From: NaphS2 sp964588535
Lineage (GTDB): Bacteria; Desulfobacterota; DSM-4660; Desulfatiglandales; Desulfatiglandaceae
Length of the DNA: 6,926 nt
Direction: 5' to 3'
Assembly (NCBI GenBank): GCA_964588535.1
Contig: CAZPQA010000143.1
Coordinates: forward strand, 1-6,926
Below are positions 5,685-6,926 of this stretch, piece by piece. Positions within the stretch are counted from its first letter, which is position 1; each line of letters starts with the position of its first letter. Made by a program: the position numbers and the translations under genes. The notes beneath the pieces are model-generated. The model did no database searches. It had not been told where the DNA came from and saw nothing but the letters and a program-made list of their open reading frames with translations.

Positions 5685-6119
5685 ATGAATAGTCGAATGA
5701 CATTGGGCGTTGTCCTTATGGTTTTCTGTCTTCTGGGGCCGGGTTCCAAAAAAGAAGCATACGCCGATCCTTTTGAGATGGTGGCAGAGCAGGGGACCTC
5801 GCAAAGGGAAGCGCATAAAGGTCATTCCGAAACCAATATCGGGGTCTGGCTGGCATCTTTTTTTTCCAAGCATATTTCGGCGGTGGATGGAGACCGGTGC
5901 CCCAGTGAGCCTACCTGCTCCAGTTACAGCGTTCAGGCGTTCAAAAAACATGGCCTGGTGATGGGGTGGTTGATGACCGTTGACCGGTTGATCCATGAGG
6001 GGGATGAGTGGGCCGTGTCTCCGGTGAAAAATCGGAACGGGAAGGGAAAGATCATTGACCCAATCGAGAATAATGATTTCTGGTGGTACAAAAATAAGTC
6101 GCAATCTCAAAATCGCTAG
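5685..6119 (+). CDS. YidD-family protein with N-terminal signal-like segment
   Basis: The 144-residue product contains a recognisable YidD core: DRCPSEPTCSSYSVQAFKKHGLVMGWLMTVDRL (70-102). This matches the family pattern of a Cys-Pro, a Pro/Thr-Cys-Ser-x-Tyr, an A(I/F)xxHG motif and a G-x(7)-RL helix. Ordinary YidD proteins are about 70-90 residues, sit on the cytoplasmic face of the inner membrane and help YidC insert proteins. This one differs. It starts with a hydrophobic stretch (5-18) and an AYA-D site (25-28) resembling a signal peptide, and has a polar linker (29-50). The usual RC at the end of the motif is replaced by IHEGDE, and an Asn/Trp-rich tail follows. Function is therefore uncertain: an exported or anchored YidD relative. 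The ATG at 5685 has AAGGTG 9 bases upstream and AAGGA nearer. It overlaps the next gene by 47 bases. Confidence 0.8.
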   Translation: MNSRMTLGVVLMVFCLLGPGSKKEAYADPFEMVAEQGTSQREAHKGHSETNIGVWLASFFSKHISAVDGDRCPSEPTCSSYSVQAFKKHGLVMGWLMTVDRLIHEGDEWAVSPVKNRNGKGKIIDPIENNDFWWYKNKSQSQNR

Positions 6120-6926
6120 AAACGTTTGTTTTCTATCACTGCTGGCGCTGGTTATCCTTTGGGTGCCTCGTCCGGTATTCGCTGGACAGATTGTCATTGA
6201 TGCTGATGGGCAGTTTGAATTCGCCCGGAGTCTTATGGAAAAGGGCGATTACGGCCGTGCCATCAGTGAATATGAACGGTTTATCTATTTTTTCCCCAAT
6301 GACAGGCGGGTTTCTTTGGCCCGTGAACTCATCGGGCTGTGTTATCTTGACGATGGCAAGTTCATTGATGCCAGAAATGTTTTTGCCAAAACCTATCGGG
6401 CTGATCCAGACAGTCCCATGGCAAAAAAGGCACTTTTTCTAACCGGGGAATCCTATTACAAAGAGGGCGTATTTGATAAGGCGGAAAGCTTTTATGATGA
6501 GGTGCTGAAACGATACCCTTCACCTTCATTGAGAAACAAGGCCCTTTACCGGCTGGGTTGGACGAGAATGCAGGAAAACCGCTGGCGGGAGGCATCCGAA
6601 GACTTCAAGCGGGTGGAAGTGGAAAGCCCCCTGTTTGAAAAGGCCCGAAGACTTTCAGTGGAAAGCCTCAAAGGCGAAGATCTCCCGTACAAAGACCCGA
6701 CGACGGCAGGCGTTATGGCGATTCTGCCCGGGCTCGGTCATGTGTATGTGTCCCGTTATAAGGATGCGTTGATATCGTTTTTACTTAACGGCTTGTTTAT
6801 CTGGGCCACCGTGGAAGCCTTTAACCATGATCAGAACGTGTTGGGCGGGATTCTGGCCTTTTTTGAAGTGGGCTGGTATTCGGGAAATATTTACAGTGCC
6901 GTGAATGCGACCCACAAGTGGAACCG
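6073..6926 (+). CDS. Exported TPR protein with C-terminal membrane region, 5' part
   Basis: An open frame with no stop runs from the ATG at 6073 to the window edge (284 codons visible). The N-terminus is a clear signal peptide: basic residues K7, R10, K13 and R16, a hydrophobic core (18-30) and VFA-GQ as the likely cleavage site (35-39). Four TPR-like repeats follow (about 47-77, 83-113, 120-150 and 157-187), each with the pattern A-x(n)-G-x-[YF]-x-x-A. Repeats with FPND and RYPS endings resemble BamD/YbgF-type TPRs. From about 211 there is a hydrophobic region with a PGLGHVYVSRYKDA motif and two likely membrane segments (231-250 and 256-279). The PGxGxxY pattern also occurs in small membrane-protein families such as DUF5683 and TM2. 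No enzyme motif is seen. The start has only a weak GAG upstream, so coupling to the YidD-like gene is likely. Exact function is unknown; assembly or scaffolding in the envelope is inference. Confidence 0.78.
   Translation, partial: MISGGTKISRNLKIARNVCFLSLLALVILWVPRPVFAGQIVIDADGQFEFARSLMEKGDYGRAISEYERFIYFFPNDRRVSLARELIGLCYLDDGKFIDARNVFAKTYRADPDSPMAKKALFLTGESYYKEGVFDKAESFYDEVLKRYPSPSLRNKALYRLGWTRMQENRWREASEDFKRVEVESPLFEKARRLSVESLKGEDLPYKDPTTAGVMAILPGLGHVYVSRYKDALISFLLNGLFIWATVEAFNHDQNVLGGILAFFEVGWYSGNIYSAVNATHKWN

Noticed and set aside
6191..6442. 83-codon plus-strand frame inside the TPR gene
   Set aside because: It is out of frame with the continuous TPR reading frame, whose repeat pattern is clear.

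Overview
The window looks like a chromosomal segment of a Gram-negative bacterium. The lipopolysaccharide gene kdsB and the inner-membrane hflK/hflC pair point to a diderm cell. The gene styles (double-ACT protein, YidD-like plus TPR/membrane pair, heptamer repeats) make a deltaproteobacterium of the Desulfobacterota, perhaps Desulfobacterales, my best guess. That placement is inference from remembered families, not a database result. All but the shortest gaps are coding, and I see no mobile element, tRNA, rRNA or CRISPR array.

Left block, plus strand (1-2794): the 3' part of a queD-like gene (queuosine/pterin pathway), then kdsB (CMP-KDO synthesis), then a complete recJ (single-strand DNA exonuclease). 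The genes are tightly packed: 8 bases separate queD and kdsB, and the kdsB stop and recJ start share an ATGA. A run of four AATCCGC-type heptamers occupies the last codons of kdsB just before the recJ start. The promoter must lie upstream of the window.

Middle block, minus strand (5450 down to 2905): hflK, hflC and a two-ACT-domain protein, apparently one transcription unit. hflK and hflC share an ATGA, and the ACT gene follows after 30 bases. HflK and HflC form the membrane SPFH complex that modulates the FtsH protease. The ACT protein is a presumed small-molecule (amino acid) sensor of unknown target. This block converges on recJ across a 110-base gap with no convincing terminator.

Right block, plus strand (5685-6926): a YidD-family protein with an unusual N-terminal signal-like segment, then an overlapping gene for a secreted or membrane-anchored TPR protein that runs off the window. 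The 234-base gap between hflK and the YidD-like gene is the only sizeable non-coding stretch. It holds a good sigma-70-type promoter for hflK, a weaker divergent one for the YidD-like gene, matching inverted -35 regions, and a roughly 115-base hflK leader with overlapping, mutually exclusive inverted repeats.

The least ordinary items are the YidD-like/TPR pair, the hflK leader, and the heptamer repeat at the kdsB/recJ junction. The other genes are recognisable housekeeping families.
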